From: Rhodohalobacter halophilus
GTDB lineage: Bacteria; Bacteroidota; Rhodothermia; Balneolales; Balneolaceae
Length of the DNA stretch: 64,000 bases
Assembly (NCBI RefSeq): GCF_001715195.1
Contig: NZ_MDWE01000012.1
Location: 62,001-126,000, forward strand
Direction of reading: 5' to 3'
The notes below the pieces were generated by a model that made no database searches, was not told the DNA's origin, and worked only from the letters and a program-made list of their open reading frames with translations. Below are positions 16,529 to 24,778 of the stretch, in pieces (the stretch's first letter is position 1; every line of letters starts with the position of its first letter). A program made the translations under genes and the position numbers.

Positions 16529-18010
16529 TTACATCGGAAATACATCAAACAGAATTCCCACAATGGCAGCATTTGCAAACCCAATCACAAAGAGTGCAAT
16601 TGCGAGGACAGATGTTGGAAACATCATGCTGAAACTCACCTCATTTCGCTCTGCATCGGCTGCCTCTTTCTGATCTTTCTTCGGATTCATCATATATACA
16701 TTTTCAAGAATTCTGAAGAAGTAGACTGCGTTGAGCAGCGAACTGATCAGAATTACAGCGAGGAAAATCCAGTTCTCATTATCAATGGTTCCAAGAGCGA
16801 GGTACCACTTGCTGAAGAATCCGGCAAGAGGCGGAAGGCCAACCATCGAAATGGCTGCAACGCTAAACCAGGCCATAGTCCAGGGATATTTTTTTCTGTA
16901 GGTGTCATCGAACAGGCTGATATCGGAGTGCCCCTCTTTCATCCGAAGGCTTCCGGCAATCAGGAACAGGCACGCTTTCATGACGGCGTGGTTGAGAACG
17001 TGGAGCAGTGCCCCGGCAAATCCAAGCGGATTGGCAAGGCTGAGCCCCATAATAATGTACCCGATCTGTGAAACACTACTGTAGGCCAGCATCCGCTTCA
17101 TTTCTGTTTGAGCGATAGCCATAATGGAACCGTAAAGAATACCGACGGCCGCCAGGCTTCCGATAATTGTGGTCATCGGTATCACAGCATCTGTAAGTTC
17201 AACCCCAAACAGGTAGAAAACGATACGGAAGAGAATATAGGCGGCAACTTTTGTGCCGATAGGTGCAATGAGTGCAGTGGAGCTGGATGAAGCGTAGGTG
17301 TACGAATCGGGCAGCCATCCGTGCATTGGGAAGAGCGCCGCCTTAACTCCGATACCGACCACCATCAAAATGAGAGCGGCAACCACAGACGTATCAGCTG
17401 CAAAGTTTGGCAGCATGGCCGCCATGTCAATAATATTTAGGGTACCGGTAATGGTGTAAAGGAAACCAACTCCCAACAGGTAGAGTGTACCGCCTGCAGT
17501 ACCGATTATCAGATATCTGAATGCGGCGTATGGGGCCGGCCGTGAACCAATGGCAATTAATGCATAACTGGCCAGTGAGGATATTTCAAGAAATACATAG
17601 AGATTGAAGAGATCGCCGGTCAGAATCATGCCGTTAAACCCGAGTAGTGCGAGCATCGCAAGCGCGAAATATGGCATCTCTTTCCCCGGATACTCCGTTC
17701 GGGCAATTTTACGAGAATGGATAAATACAAAAAATGCGACCGTATTGATCACCAGAATGAAGAAACCGGAGAGTCCGTCGTAAACAAATTCGATCCCCAC
17801 CGGGGGCTCCCAGCCGCCAAAAAAGTAGCGGATGCTACCCGTTTGAAGATAGGAGGCAAAGCCGTAGAGAGAGAGTACGGACGCAATACCGGACCCTAAA
17901 ACGGCAAGGGGCTGCGATGTGGATGGTCTCCACAGGCCGAATGCCGGAATCATAATGGCAAACAGTACAAATGTAAGGGCAATTAATGCGGGTAGGTGCG
18001 ACTCAATCAT
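16529..18010 (-). CDS. mrpD: Mrp-type Na+/H+ antiporter subunit D
   Basis: A 493-residue, about 14-helix subunit. Glu in YVFLEISSLASYALI (helix 5), PMHGWLPDSYTYASSSS, Lys in IGTKVAAYILFRI (helix 7) and HVLNHAVMKACLFL (helix 12 Lys) are the expected ion-channel residues. It follows the MrpC-like gene with a 4-base overlap, the standard C-D order, and is taken as the true MrpD. Confidence 0.9.
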   Translation of the reverse strand: MIESHLPALIALTFVLFAIMIPAFGLWRPSTSQPLAVLGSGIASVLSLYGFASYLQTGSIRYFFGGWEPPVGIEFVYDGLSGFFILVINTVAFFVFIHSRKIARTEYPGKEMPYFALAMLALLGFNGMILTGDLFNLYVFLEISSLASYALIAIGSRPAPYAAFRYLIIGTAGGTLYLLGVGFLYTITGTLNIIDMAAMLPNFAADTSVVAALILMVVGIGVKAALFPMHGWLPDSYTYASSSSTALIAPIGTKVAAYILFRIVFYLFGVELTDAVIPMTTIIGSLAAVGILYGSIMAIAQTEMKRMLAYSSVSQIGYIIMGLSLANPLGFAGALLHVLNHAVMKACLFLIAGSLRMKEGHSDISLFDDTYRKKYPWTMAWFSVAAISMVGLPPLAGFFSKWYLALGTIDNENWIFLAVILISSLLNAVYFFRILENVYMMNPKKDQKEAADAERNEVSFSMMFPTSVLAIALFVIGFANAAIVGILFDVFPM

Positions 18011-18384
18011 TGAATTTCTTCTAACAGTTCCTGTTCGTCGAGGGTACCGTATCGGTTATAGATGGCCATCAAAAGGGTAAAGGCAACACCCAGGGTTGCC
18101 ACACCAACAACAATGGCAGTAAGCATCAGTGTATGCGGCAGGGGGTTGAGATAGTTTGCAACCTGTTCAACCGGAATGTTTGCATCTCTTACGGGTACAG
18201 TTGCGTCCCATTTTGAAGCAATGGAGACAAAGTAGAGCACTACCGAGACCTGAAATATGGCCAGACCAATGGTTTTCTTTACCAAGTTCTTTTTAAATAG
18301 GATGCCATAGAGCCCCACGCATAGCAGAATTACCACAAACCAATAAGCGTAGTGGCCCAGAAAAAAATCAAGCATAATCTTCAC
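18007..18384 (-). CDS. mrpC: Mrp-type antiporter subunit C (NuoK-like)
   Basis: A 125-residue, three-helix subunit related to NuoK. Features include FKKNLVKKTIGLAIFQVSVVLYF, the segment after helix 1, and the LPHTLMLTAIVVGVATLGVAFTLL helix characteristic of MrpC. It overlaps the B-type gene by 17 bases and mrpD by 4. Confidence 0.9.
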   Translation of the reverse strand: MKIMLDFFLGHYAYWFVVILLCVGLYGILFKKNLVKKTIGLAIFQVSVVLYFVSIASKWDATVPVRDANIPVEQVANYLNPLPHTLMLTAIVVGVATLGVAFTLLMAIYNRYGTLDEQELLEEIQ

Positions 18385-18808
18385 CTTTTACCATGTTATC
18401 ATAAATCATTACCAGGATTGCCATGACGGCAAGGCCGATACCGACTTCAATGATGAGAATTCCCCAGTAACGAACCATTGCGGGTTCCATTCCTGTAAAT
18501 GGCAACAGTTCGTAATCCAGGAAATATCCACCCATAAGCATGGCTACCAGGCCTGTTGCAAAGTATATGATGACTCCGATTACAGCCAGGGGGGTAGTGG
18601 CAAACTCCTGAATTTGCAACCTTGAAACCCGGCGCCCGCCTGATATTCTGATTAATAAAACCGATGCGGCAAGAAGGGTTCCGCCCTGAAAGCCTCCGCC
18701 GGGGCTGTAGTGACCAAAAAAGATCACATACCAGCCAAAAAGCATGATGTAAGGTGTAAGAAGTCGGGACCCGAGCAGAACAATCGGGCTTTCATCCTGA
18801 TGTCTCAT
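18368..18808 (-). CDS. mrpB: Mrp-type antiporter subunit B
   Basis: A 146-residue MnhB-domain protein with four helices; GHYSPGGGFQGGTLLAASVLL is the family fingerprint. In classical Mrp this domain is MrpB; in Mbh order it corresponds to MbhF. Overlaps neighbours by 4 and 17 bases. Confidence 0.9.
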   Translation of the reverse strand: MRHQDESPIVLLGSRLLTPYIMLFGWYVIFFGHYSPGGGFQGGTLLAASVLLIRISGGRRVSRLQIQEFATTPLAVIGVIIYFATGLVAMLMGGYFLDYELLPFTGMEPAMVRYWGILIIEVGIGLAVMAILVMIYDNMVKGEDYA

Positions 18809-19107
18809 ACTACCCTCCGTCGGTTTCTCAGGATTAAAATAGTTATCAGGCCGGCTGTAAAAACCACAACCTGCTCACCAAACGTATCAATACTTCTGTA
18901 ATCGCCTAAAATAACGGTTACAATATTGGGTGTTTTGGCATCATTATATGCCTCTTGAATCACGTAGCTTCCAACAACCGTTGTGCCTGTGATGCTCTCC
19001 TCGGCATGCATCAGGTTATCCGGATCACCCCGGTATGGGAGGTCGCTGGCCGCATAGATTAAGACAGATGCGAATAAAATCAATATGATGATTTTTAGTG
19101 CTTTCAA
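18805..19107 (-). CDS. MbhE-like subunit (MrpA C-terminal segment as a separate gene)
   Basis: A 100-residue protein with an N-terminal helix, an exported loop (about 25-60) and a helix preceded by DYRSIDTFGEQVVVFTAGL. That segment corresponds to the last part of large MrpA proteins and to MbhE of membrane-bound hydrogenases. Its existence as an independent gene marks the split-MrpA organisation. Overlaps both neighbours by 4 bases. Confidence 0.8.
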   Translation of the reverse strand: MKALKIIILILFASVLIYAASDLPYRGDPDNLMHAEESITGTTVVGSYVIQEAYNDAKTPNIVTVILGDYRSIDTFGEQVVVFTAGLITILILRNRRRVV

Positions 19108-19349
19108 TCGTTTGAATGTCTTGTGGTTTGATAGATTACAACAACATATAGTACTCCGGATACACCGGCACCGATCACGGCTTCAGTAAATCCCACGTCG
19201 ATAGCGCCCATGGCTACAAAAAGAAGGGCCATCAAAAAGCTGAATACGGTAGTCATCACCACGGCAACCAGCAGGTCTTTCACCTCGAGGGCAACAATGG
19301 CCGAGATTAACAGAAATAGATAAATGACAAGCTCTAATTCCCAGATCAT
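19104..19349 (-). CDS. MbhD-like subunit (DUF4040, MrpA C-terminal helices)
   Basis: An 81-residue three-helix protein with FTEAVIGAGVSGVLYVVVI near the end, the signature of the DUF4040/MbhD region related to NuoJ. In classical Mrp it is fused within MrpA. Overlaps MrpG and the MbhE-like gene by 4 bases each. Confidence 0.83.
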   Translation of the reverse strand: MIWELELVIYLFLLISAIVALEVKDLLVAVVMTTVFSFLMALLFVAMGAIDVGFTEAVIGAGVSGVLYVVVIYQTTRHSND

Positions 19350-19675
19350 GATGTTTCTCCTCCTTTTTTATCGTCGTGAAGGAGTGGTTTCAGACCTTTT
19401 TTAAGCGCAGCTCTTGCAAGTGCGTGAGTACCGATGGGATTGGAGAGTGCAATAAAAAGGACAATTAAAAACAGTTTTCCACTGCTGAGCGTAAACCCCT
19501 CATAGATAATGAGTCCTACTATAACGAAGACAACTCCGAGTGTATCACTTTTACTTACAGCATGTGATCGTGAGTAAAAATCGGGTAATCTCAAGATCCC
19601 GATACTACCCACCAGCATGAAGATGATACCGAGCGATACAAACAGAATGGTGATAATGGATTGCGCTTCAAGCAT
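19346..19675 (-). CDS. mrpG: Mrp-type antiporter subunit G
   Basis: A 109-residue three-helix protein. GSIGILRLPDFYSRSHAVSKSDTLG is the MrpG/MnhG fingerprint, followed by LSNPIGTHALARAA. Overlaps mrpF by 8 bases. Ends in a charged tail rich in Lys and Asp. Confidence 0.92.
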   Translation of the reverse strand: MLEAQSIITILFVSLGIIFMLVGSIGILRLPDFYSRSHAVSKSDTLGVVFVIVGLIIYEGFTLSSGKLFLIVLFIALSNPIGTHALARAALKKGLKPLLHDDKKGGETS

Positions 19676-19943
19676 TACGTCTTACTTTAGGTGATGATAA
19701 ATATTTTGCGATGGCCAATACACCAATAAAGCCAAGAATGGCGTAAGCCAGGGTGATATCAATAAACATATCGATACGCCCGAACAGAAAGCCGATCAGG
19801 CAGACCAGAACAATGGTTTTTGTGGCAATGGCATTGGTAGCCAAAAGCCGGTCAAATAGGGTTGGCCCCTTCACAACCCTGATCAGCGGAACAGCGATAA
19901 TAATGGTGAGTACCACAGCACTGTATAGAAAAAAGTTTTCCAT
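19668..19943 (-). CDS. mrpF: Mrp-type antiporter subunit F
   Basis: A 91-residue three-helix protein with KGPTLFDRLLATNAIATK, the MrpF/MnhF motif, and an Asp in helix 3 (IDITLAYAILGF). Six bases separate it from mrpE. Confidence 0.92.
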   Translation of the reverse strand: MENFFLYSAVVLTIIIAVPLIRVVKGPTLFDRLLATNAIATKTIVLVCLIGFLFGRIDMFIDITLAYAILGFIGVLAIAKYLSSPKVRRNA

Positions 19944-19949
19944 TAAGAA

Positions 19950-20498
19950 TTAGTTTTTAGTCGTGATTTCAATATCACTGATTACCTGGCGCTCTTCCGT
20001 TTCAAAAAGTTTAAGTACTTCCCGCGGCATTTCGTCCGAAATAATCCCGGAATAAGATGATTCGTCAAGAGCGTGCACCAGAAAGTTGTCTCCGTCAATG
20101 TCTACGGTCAGTGTTCCGGGGGTAAGTGTGATGGAGTTGCCTAAGATCATTTTTGCGTGTGCACTCGGGAGATCTACTTTAAACGTAACCACACTCAGTT
20201 TTGTAGGAAGTGCGGGATTTGCGATCACTTTAACTACATGAAAACCTGCTACAATGATTTGATAAATCATCCAGAAAAAGTAGTAAACCGCTCTGAAGTA
20301 ACGCAGTTCTTTCAGGTCGTCCATGTCGTCTTCGAAAAAACGGTGCGTCTTAAGTTTGTAGTTGATAGCCATCACACCGGCTACGGAAAGCACACCCATG
20401 GTTAGATGCACTGCATCAAAAAAACCGCTCATAACCACCCAGAACAACATCAAAGAGATGAACGAGAGCGATAAACTATATAGCGAGAGCTTATTCAT
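19950..20498 (-). CDS. mrpE: Mrp-type antiporter subunit E
   Basis: A 182-residue protein with two N-terminal helices and a cytoplasmic domain containing LGNSITLTPGTLTVDIDGDNFLVHAL, the MrpE/MnhE fingerprint. It is the first gene of the operon. The order E-F-G-(A')-(A'/B)-B-C-D matches the first eight subunits of archaeal Mbh complexes rather than the classical A-G order. Confidence 0.92.
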   Translation of the reverse strand: MNKLSLYSLSLSFISLMLFWVVMSGFFDAVHLTMGVLSVAGVMAINYKLKTHRFFEDDMDDLKELRYFRAVYYFFWMIYQIIVAGFHVVKVIANPALPTKLSVVTFKVDLPSAHAKMILGNSITLTPGTLTVDIDGDNFLVHALDESSYSGIISDEMPREVLKLFETEERQVISDIEITTKN

Positions 20499-20820
20499 TA
20501 GTTAGCGTTAAAAAATTGATGACGTTTTGTTTTTCGGCCTATAAACTATCAAAAAGGTGATATCAACCGCAATAAAAATCGAACGGTTTAGGATTTGTTT
20601 ACAAATTTCAAAAAAACCAAGATTCGTTATATCCTTCAGTAAAATGTTTCTTAAATTTAGAGCTGAAATTGAAAAAGCACTTGAACGGGGATGTACAGTT
20701 TTCCTTCGTCTGAGGTTTAACTTGGGGAAGAATTTTGTATCTTTGCCACCTGAAAAAGAGGCTGCATTACGGCAGCGAAATAAAAGATTAAGTGCTCAAC
20801 ATTTTAATTAACCTGTTTGA
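20499..20820. promoter_or_regulatory. Divergent promoter region, Mrp operon and nuoLMN
   Basis: 322 bases separating mrpE (minus) from nuoL (plus). On the plus strand, TTTAAC (20716-20721), 16-base spacer and TATCTTTG (20738-20745) match the TAnnTTTG -7 element of Bacteroidota-type promoters and would start transcription about 65 bases before nuoL. An open frame here (20557-20811) is low-quality and read as non-coding. Confidence 0.5.
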
Positions 20821-22839
20821 ATGGAGTCACCTACAGCGCTTGTAAGTCTTATTGTTGGTTTACCGCTTCTCGGTTTTTTAATAAACGGGATTCTGGGCCT
20901 TTCATCAGATTCGTACCGATCTAAAAAAAGTGTAATTGGTACACTTGCCAACTTTGCGGTATTTATCCCTTTTTTAATCACACTCTACCTGTTTTTTAAC
21001 TTTAATCCGGAAACAGGAGCTCTGAATGCGAAGCTCTTTACCTGGATTGAGGCCGGCAGTTTTAGTGTCGATATTGCTTACCAGATCGATCAGCTCTCGC
21101 TGATTATGATGATGGTGGTAACCGGTGTCGGCTCACTGATTCACCTCTACTCGATCGGCTATATGTCGCACGATCCGGGCTTTTGGAAGTTTTTCGCCTA
21201 TCTGAACCTCTTCATCTTTGCGATGTTGAATCTGGTGATGGCAGACAATCTTCTCCTGCTTTTCCTCGGATGGGAAGGCGTGGGTCTCTGTTCGTATCTG
21301 CTCATTGGGTTCTGGTACACCGATATGAGTAAATCGGACGCCGCCAAAAAAGCTTTTCTATATAACAGGGTAGGGGATTTTGCATTTCTGATTGCAATTT
21401 TTGCCATTTTTGAAGCTGTAGGTAGTCTGAAGTTTGATGTGATTTTGGCAAACCTCGACGCATTTTCGGCAAGCTGGTCGTTCTGGGTTCCGTTCCTGAT
21501 GTTCATTGGGGCAACCGGTAAAAGCGCTCAGATTCCGCTATTTGTTTGGCTGCCCGATGCGATGGCCGGCCCGACTTCCGTCTCTGCCCTGATTCACGCG
21601 GCAACGATGGTTACATCCGGAATTTATCTGATTACCAGACTCTCACCAATGTATGTGTTGAGCCCTGAAGTGATGATGATTGTGGCTGTGATCGGTGCAC
21701 TTACAGCTATTGTGGCTGCAACAATAGCCATTACACAAAACGATATTAAAGGGGTTCTGGCCTACTCTACGGTTTCTCAGCTTGGTTTTATGTTCCTGGC
21801 ACTGGGTTCAGGTGCATTTACTGCTGCGCTTTTTCATGTGGTAACTCATGCATTTTTCAAAGCTTGTCTCTTCCTGGGTTCCGGTTCAGTTATTCACACC
21901 ATGGAGCATGTGGAGCATAAACTCCACGATGATGGAAAAGATGTTCATTTTGACCCGCAGGATATTCGAAATATGGGTGGTCTTCGAAAATATATGCCAT
22001 CCACCTACAAAACCTTTTTGATTGCAACGGTAGCCATTGCCGGAATTCCGCCACTGGCCGGATTCTTTTCAAAGGATGAGATCGTAATGCACGCCTTTAA
22101 TATGGGTTTTGGTGAGTTTGCCGGTGCGATGTACTTCATCCTTTGGGGTGTAGCCACAATTACTGCATTCCTGACCGCATTCTATATGTTCCGTTTAACG
22201 CTGACCACATTCCATGGCTCGTTTAAACTTCCGCAAAAAGTGAAAGGTGCAGAAAATGCAGAGTCATATCTGCACGAGAGCCCATCAACTATGACGATTC
22301 CGCTTTGGGTTCTTGCAGGGCTTTCCATTGTGGGTGGTTTTATCGGGATCCCGAACTTTATTTCAAAAACGTTCGGCGGCGACGGGCACATCAACTGGCT
22401 CCACGACTGGCTTTCGCCCATTGCATCTGATATTCCGCTCACGCTTTCAATTGCGGCGGAATGGGTTCTCATGATCTTTGCCATTGCAGTGGCTGTTGGT
22501 TCTGTTATGCTGGCTTTTAAAATGTATGGAAACGATCAGCAGGAGGAGTCGGATGCCAAAATCGCCAACCGGTTTGGTACTCTTTATCAAATCTGGAAGC
22601 AGAAGTATAACCTCGACGAAGCATACGAAGGCGCAGTGGTTCATCCCACGGTACGGTTTTCAGACAAAGTGCTGGCTGTATTTGACATGAAAGTTGTTGA
22701 CGGAATTGTAAATGCAGTAGCCGGAATTGTTCGTCTGATCGGCAGTCTGCTTCGATATATTCAAACCGGAATTACCACCAATTACGCACTCTTTCTACTG
22801 CTGGGCGTGATTTTGGTCCTCTCAATGATACTCTTTTAA
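20821..22839 (+). CDS. nuoL: NADH-quinone oxidoreductase subunit L
   Basis: A 672-residue, 16-helix proton-pumping subunit. LFLGWEGVGLCSYLLIGFW with helix-5 Glu, GKSAQIPLFVWLPDAMAGPTSVSALIHAATMVTSG with its Lys and His, and THAFFKACLFLGSGS are diagnostic. The region from about 590 to 640 forms the lateral arm, and ALFLLLGVILVLSMILF is the last helix. First of nuoL-M-N; no nuoA-K or nuoE/F/G genes are adjacent, so complex I genes are split between loci. Confidence 0.95.
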   Translation: MESPTALVSLIVGLPLLGFLINGILGLSSDSYRSKKSVIGTLANFAVFIPFLITLYLFFNFNPETGALNAKLFTWIEAGSFSVDIAYQIDQLSLIMMMVVTGVGSLIHLYSIGYMSHDPGFWKFFAYLNLFIFAMLNLVMADNLLLLFLGWEGVGLCSYLLIGFWYTDMSKSDAAKKAFLYNRVGDFAFLIAIFAIFEAVGSLKFDVILANLDAFSASWSFWVPFLMFIGATGKSAQIPLFVWLPDAMAGPTSVSALIHAATMVTSGIYLITRLSPMYVLSPEVMMIVAVIGALTAIVAATIAITQNDIKGVLAYSTVSQLGFMFLALGSGAFTAALFHVVTHAFFKACLFLGSGSVIHTMEHVEHKLHDDGKDVHFDPQDIRNMGGLRKYMPSTYKTFLIATVAIAGIPPLAGFFSKDEIVMHAFNMGFGEFAGAMYFILWGVATITAFLTAFYMFRLTLTTFHGSFKLPQKVKGAENAESYLHESPSTMTIPLWVLAGLSIVGGFIGIPNFISKTFGGDGHINWLHDWLSPIASDIPLTLSIAAEWVLMIFAIAVAVGSVMLAFKMYGNDQQEESDAKIANRFGTLYQIWKQKYNLDEAYEGAVVHPTVRFSDKVLAVFDMKVVDGIVNAVAGIVRLIGSLLRYIQTGITTNYALFLLLGVILVLSMILF

Positions 22840-22862
22840 ACGATTTTGTAGATTAGGTAAAT

Positions 22863-24482
22863 ATGGAGATCCTACTAAATATTACGATCTATCTTCCGCT
22901 ATTAGGTATAGCGGCAATACTGTTGATGAAGAACGAATCGGCTGTGAAATGGAGCAGTTTGGTGGTGACTACGGCTACGTTCCTGTTATCCCTTCCACTC
23001 TTCTTTAATTTTGATATTGCATCCTCATCCGTACCGCAATATGTGACGGAAGGCGGGGCAATTTTTGCCGGAATGGATGTTAAATATCTTGTCGGTCTTG
23101 ACGGACTGAGCATGTTGCTGTTTATGCTTACTACGCTCATGGGGCCCATTGTGATACTTTCATCCTGGAACTCCGTTACGAAAAGCCTTAAAGGATACTA
23201 TGCGATGCTGCTTCTGCTTCAGACGGCATCTCTCGGTGTTTTTGCCGCACTCGACCTGGTTGTGTTCTATGTGTTTTTTGAACTATCGCTGATTCCAATG
23301 TACTTCCTGATCGGAATCTGGGGCGGGAGTGACAAAATCCGTGCTACCATCAAATTTTTTATCTACACACTGGTGGGTTCGCTTATCATGCTTGTTGCAC
23401 TGCTCTATCTTGGCTTTCATGCCGGCGCAGCAATGGGGGGTGTAGACTTCACCGCTGACTGGAGATTTATTTCAAGTCCGGAATACACGATTGGTTTGGT
23501 TGAGCAGACATGGCTCTTTCTGGCATTTTCTCTCGCATTCTGTATTAAAGTGCCACTCTTCCCATTTCATACATGGTTGCCATATGCTCACACCGAAGCA
23601 CCCACTGCCGGTTCTGTCGTACTTGCGGCAATAATGTTGAAGATGGGAACGTACGGTCTGATTCGTGTTGTACTTCCCGCATTCCCGAATGCGTTCATGG
23701 AGTTTGCTCCATATATGGCCGTATTGGCTGTCATCGGAATTATTTACGGTGCGCTGGTGGCGATGGTTCAGAAAGATGTGAAGAAATTAGTTGCCTACTC
23801 ATCAGTAAGTCACATGGGGTTTGTAGTACTTGGAATTTTTGCTCTGAATGACATTGCAATGCAGGGCGCTATCATTCAAATGATTAATCACGGGTTGGCT
23901 ACCGGAGCTCTTTTCCTGATTGTGGGTATGATTTACGATCGCCGGCACACCCGAATGATTTCAGACTATGGCGGAATAGCAAAGCAGGTACCTGTATTTG
24001 CCGTCATGTTTATGATTGCAACTCTTGCATCTATCGGTCTTCCCGGGTTGAACGGATTTATCGGTGAGTTTTTGATTTTGAACGGATCATTTAGCTCGGC
24101 ACTCTATGCAAATAAAGTGTACGCCATTCTTGCCGCCACGGGTGTGATTCTTGCAGCAGTCTATATGCTCTGGATGTTTCAGCGTGTACTTTTTGGGCCA
24201 ATCACCAATGAAGAGAATAAAAAGCTGACCGACCTTAATATGCGCGAAATCGGTCTGTTGATTCCTCTTGTACTATTTATGGTGTGGATTGGAATTCGCC
24301 CGGTTGATTTTACACAGTATTCTGAAGAGTGGGTAGAAACTTTTATTACAACTTCTGAAGAGAAAAGCATGGCAGTGTTAGATCAGGCCGACATGAATGA
24401 GCTTCCAAACTGGACGACTAAAATCTACAATGTGGAAGAGCATCAGTCAGGTTCTCAATTTTTGGTAAATAAAACAGACTAA
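22863..24482 (+). CDS. nuoM: NADH-quinone oxidoreductase subunit M
   Basis: A 539-residue, 14-helix antiporter-like subunit. Helix-5 Glu in YVFFELSLIPMYFLIGIWGG, KVPLFPFHTWLPYAHTEAPT, Lys in MLKMGTYGLIRV and the helix-12 region MINHGLATGALFL are the expected proton-path features. It starts 23 bases after nuoL. Confidence 0.95.
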   Translation: MEILLNITIYLPLLGIAAILLMKNESAVKWSSLVVTTATFLLSLPLFFNFDIASSSVPQYVTEGGAIFAGMDVKYLVGLDGLSMLLFMLTTLMGPIVILSSWNSVTKSLKGYYAMLLLLQTASLGVFAALDLVVFYVFFELSLIPMYFLIGIWGGSDKIRATIKFFIYTLVGSLIMLVALLYLGFHAGAAMGGVDFTADWRFISSPEYTIGLVEQTWLFLAFSLAFCIKVPLFPFHTWLPYAHTEAPTAGSVVLAAIMLKMGTYGLIRVVLPAFPNAFMEFAPYMAVLAVIGIIYGALVAMVQKDVKKLVAYSSVSHMGFVVLGIFALNDIAMQGAIIQMINHGLATGALFLIVGMIYDRRHTRMISDYGGIAKQVPVFAVMFMIATLASIGLPGLNGFIGEFLILNGSFSSALYANKVYAILAATGVILAAVYMLWMFQRVLFGPITNEENKKLTDLNMREIGLLIPLVLFMVWIGIRPVDFTQYSEEWVETFITTSEEKSMAVLDQADMNELPNWTTKIYNVEEHQSGSQFLVNKTD

Positions 24483-24486
24483 TACT

Positions 24487-24777
24487 ATGGAGCCACTCAC
24501 AAAAGAAGAGATTGAGTCGCATTTGAAAGAACTGAGTAACTGGTCGTTCAAAGATGATCAGATCGGAAAAGATTTCAGTTTTGACAACTTTAAAGATGCA
24601 CTCGCTTTTATGGTGAAGGTTGGTTTTGAGGCTGAAGATCTTGGGCATCACCCCAACTGGAGTAATGTTTACAACTCCGTCTCTATTCAGCTTAATACAC
24701 ACGATGCAGACAACAAGGTTACGAAGAAAGATATTCAACTCGCAAAGGCGATAGACAAGATTTACAAAAAGAACTGA
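24487..24777 (+). CDS. Pterin-4a-carbinolamine dehydratase
   Basis: A 96-residue PCD/DCoH-family protein. Catalytic features: the FKDALAFMVKVGFEAEDLGHHPNWSNVYNSV region with the HH pair followed by PNW, then the THDAD segment that carries the last active-site residues. It dehydrates 4a-hydroxytetrahydrobiopterin formed by aromatic amino-acid hydroxylases. It sits 4 bases after nuoM and 1 base before nuoN and must be cotranscribed with them, an unexpected partner. Pterin synthesis genes occur at 40-41.5 kb. Confidence 0.92.
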   Translation: MEPLTKEEIESHLKELSNWSFKDDQIGKDFSFDNFKDALAFMVKVGFEAEDLGHHPNWSNVYNSVSIQLNTHDADNKVTKKDIQLAKAIDKIYKKN

Positions 24778-24778
24778 A

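Noticed and set aside
13067-20498. Membrane-bound hydrogenase or DAB bicarbonate pump
   Set aside because: No NiFe hydrogenase subunits, no NuoB/C/D-like genes and no DabA-like gene in the window.
20557-20811. 84-codon frame in the mrp-nuo intergenic region
   Set aside because: Contains the predicted nuoL promoter; peptide has no recognisable features.
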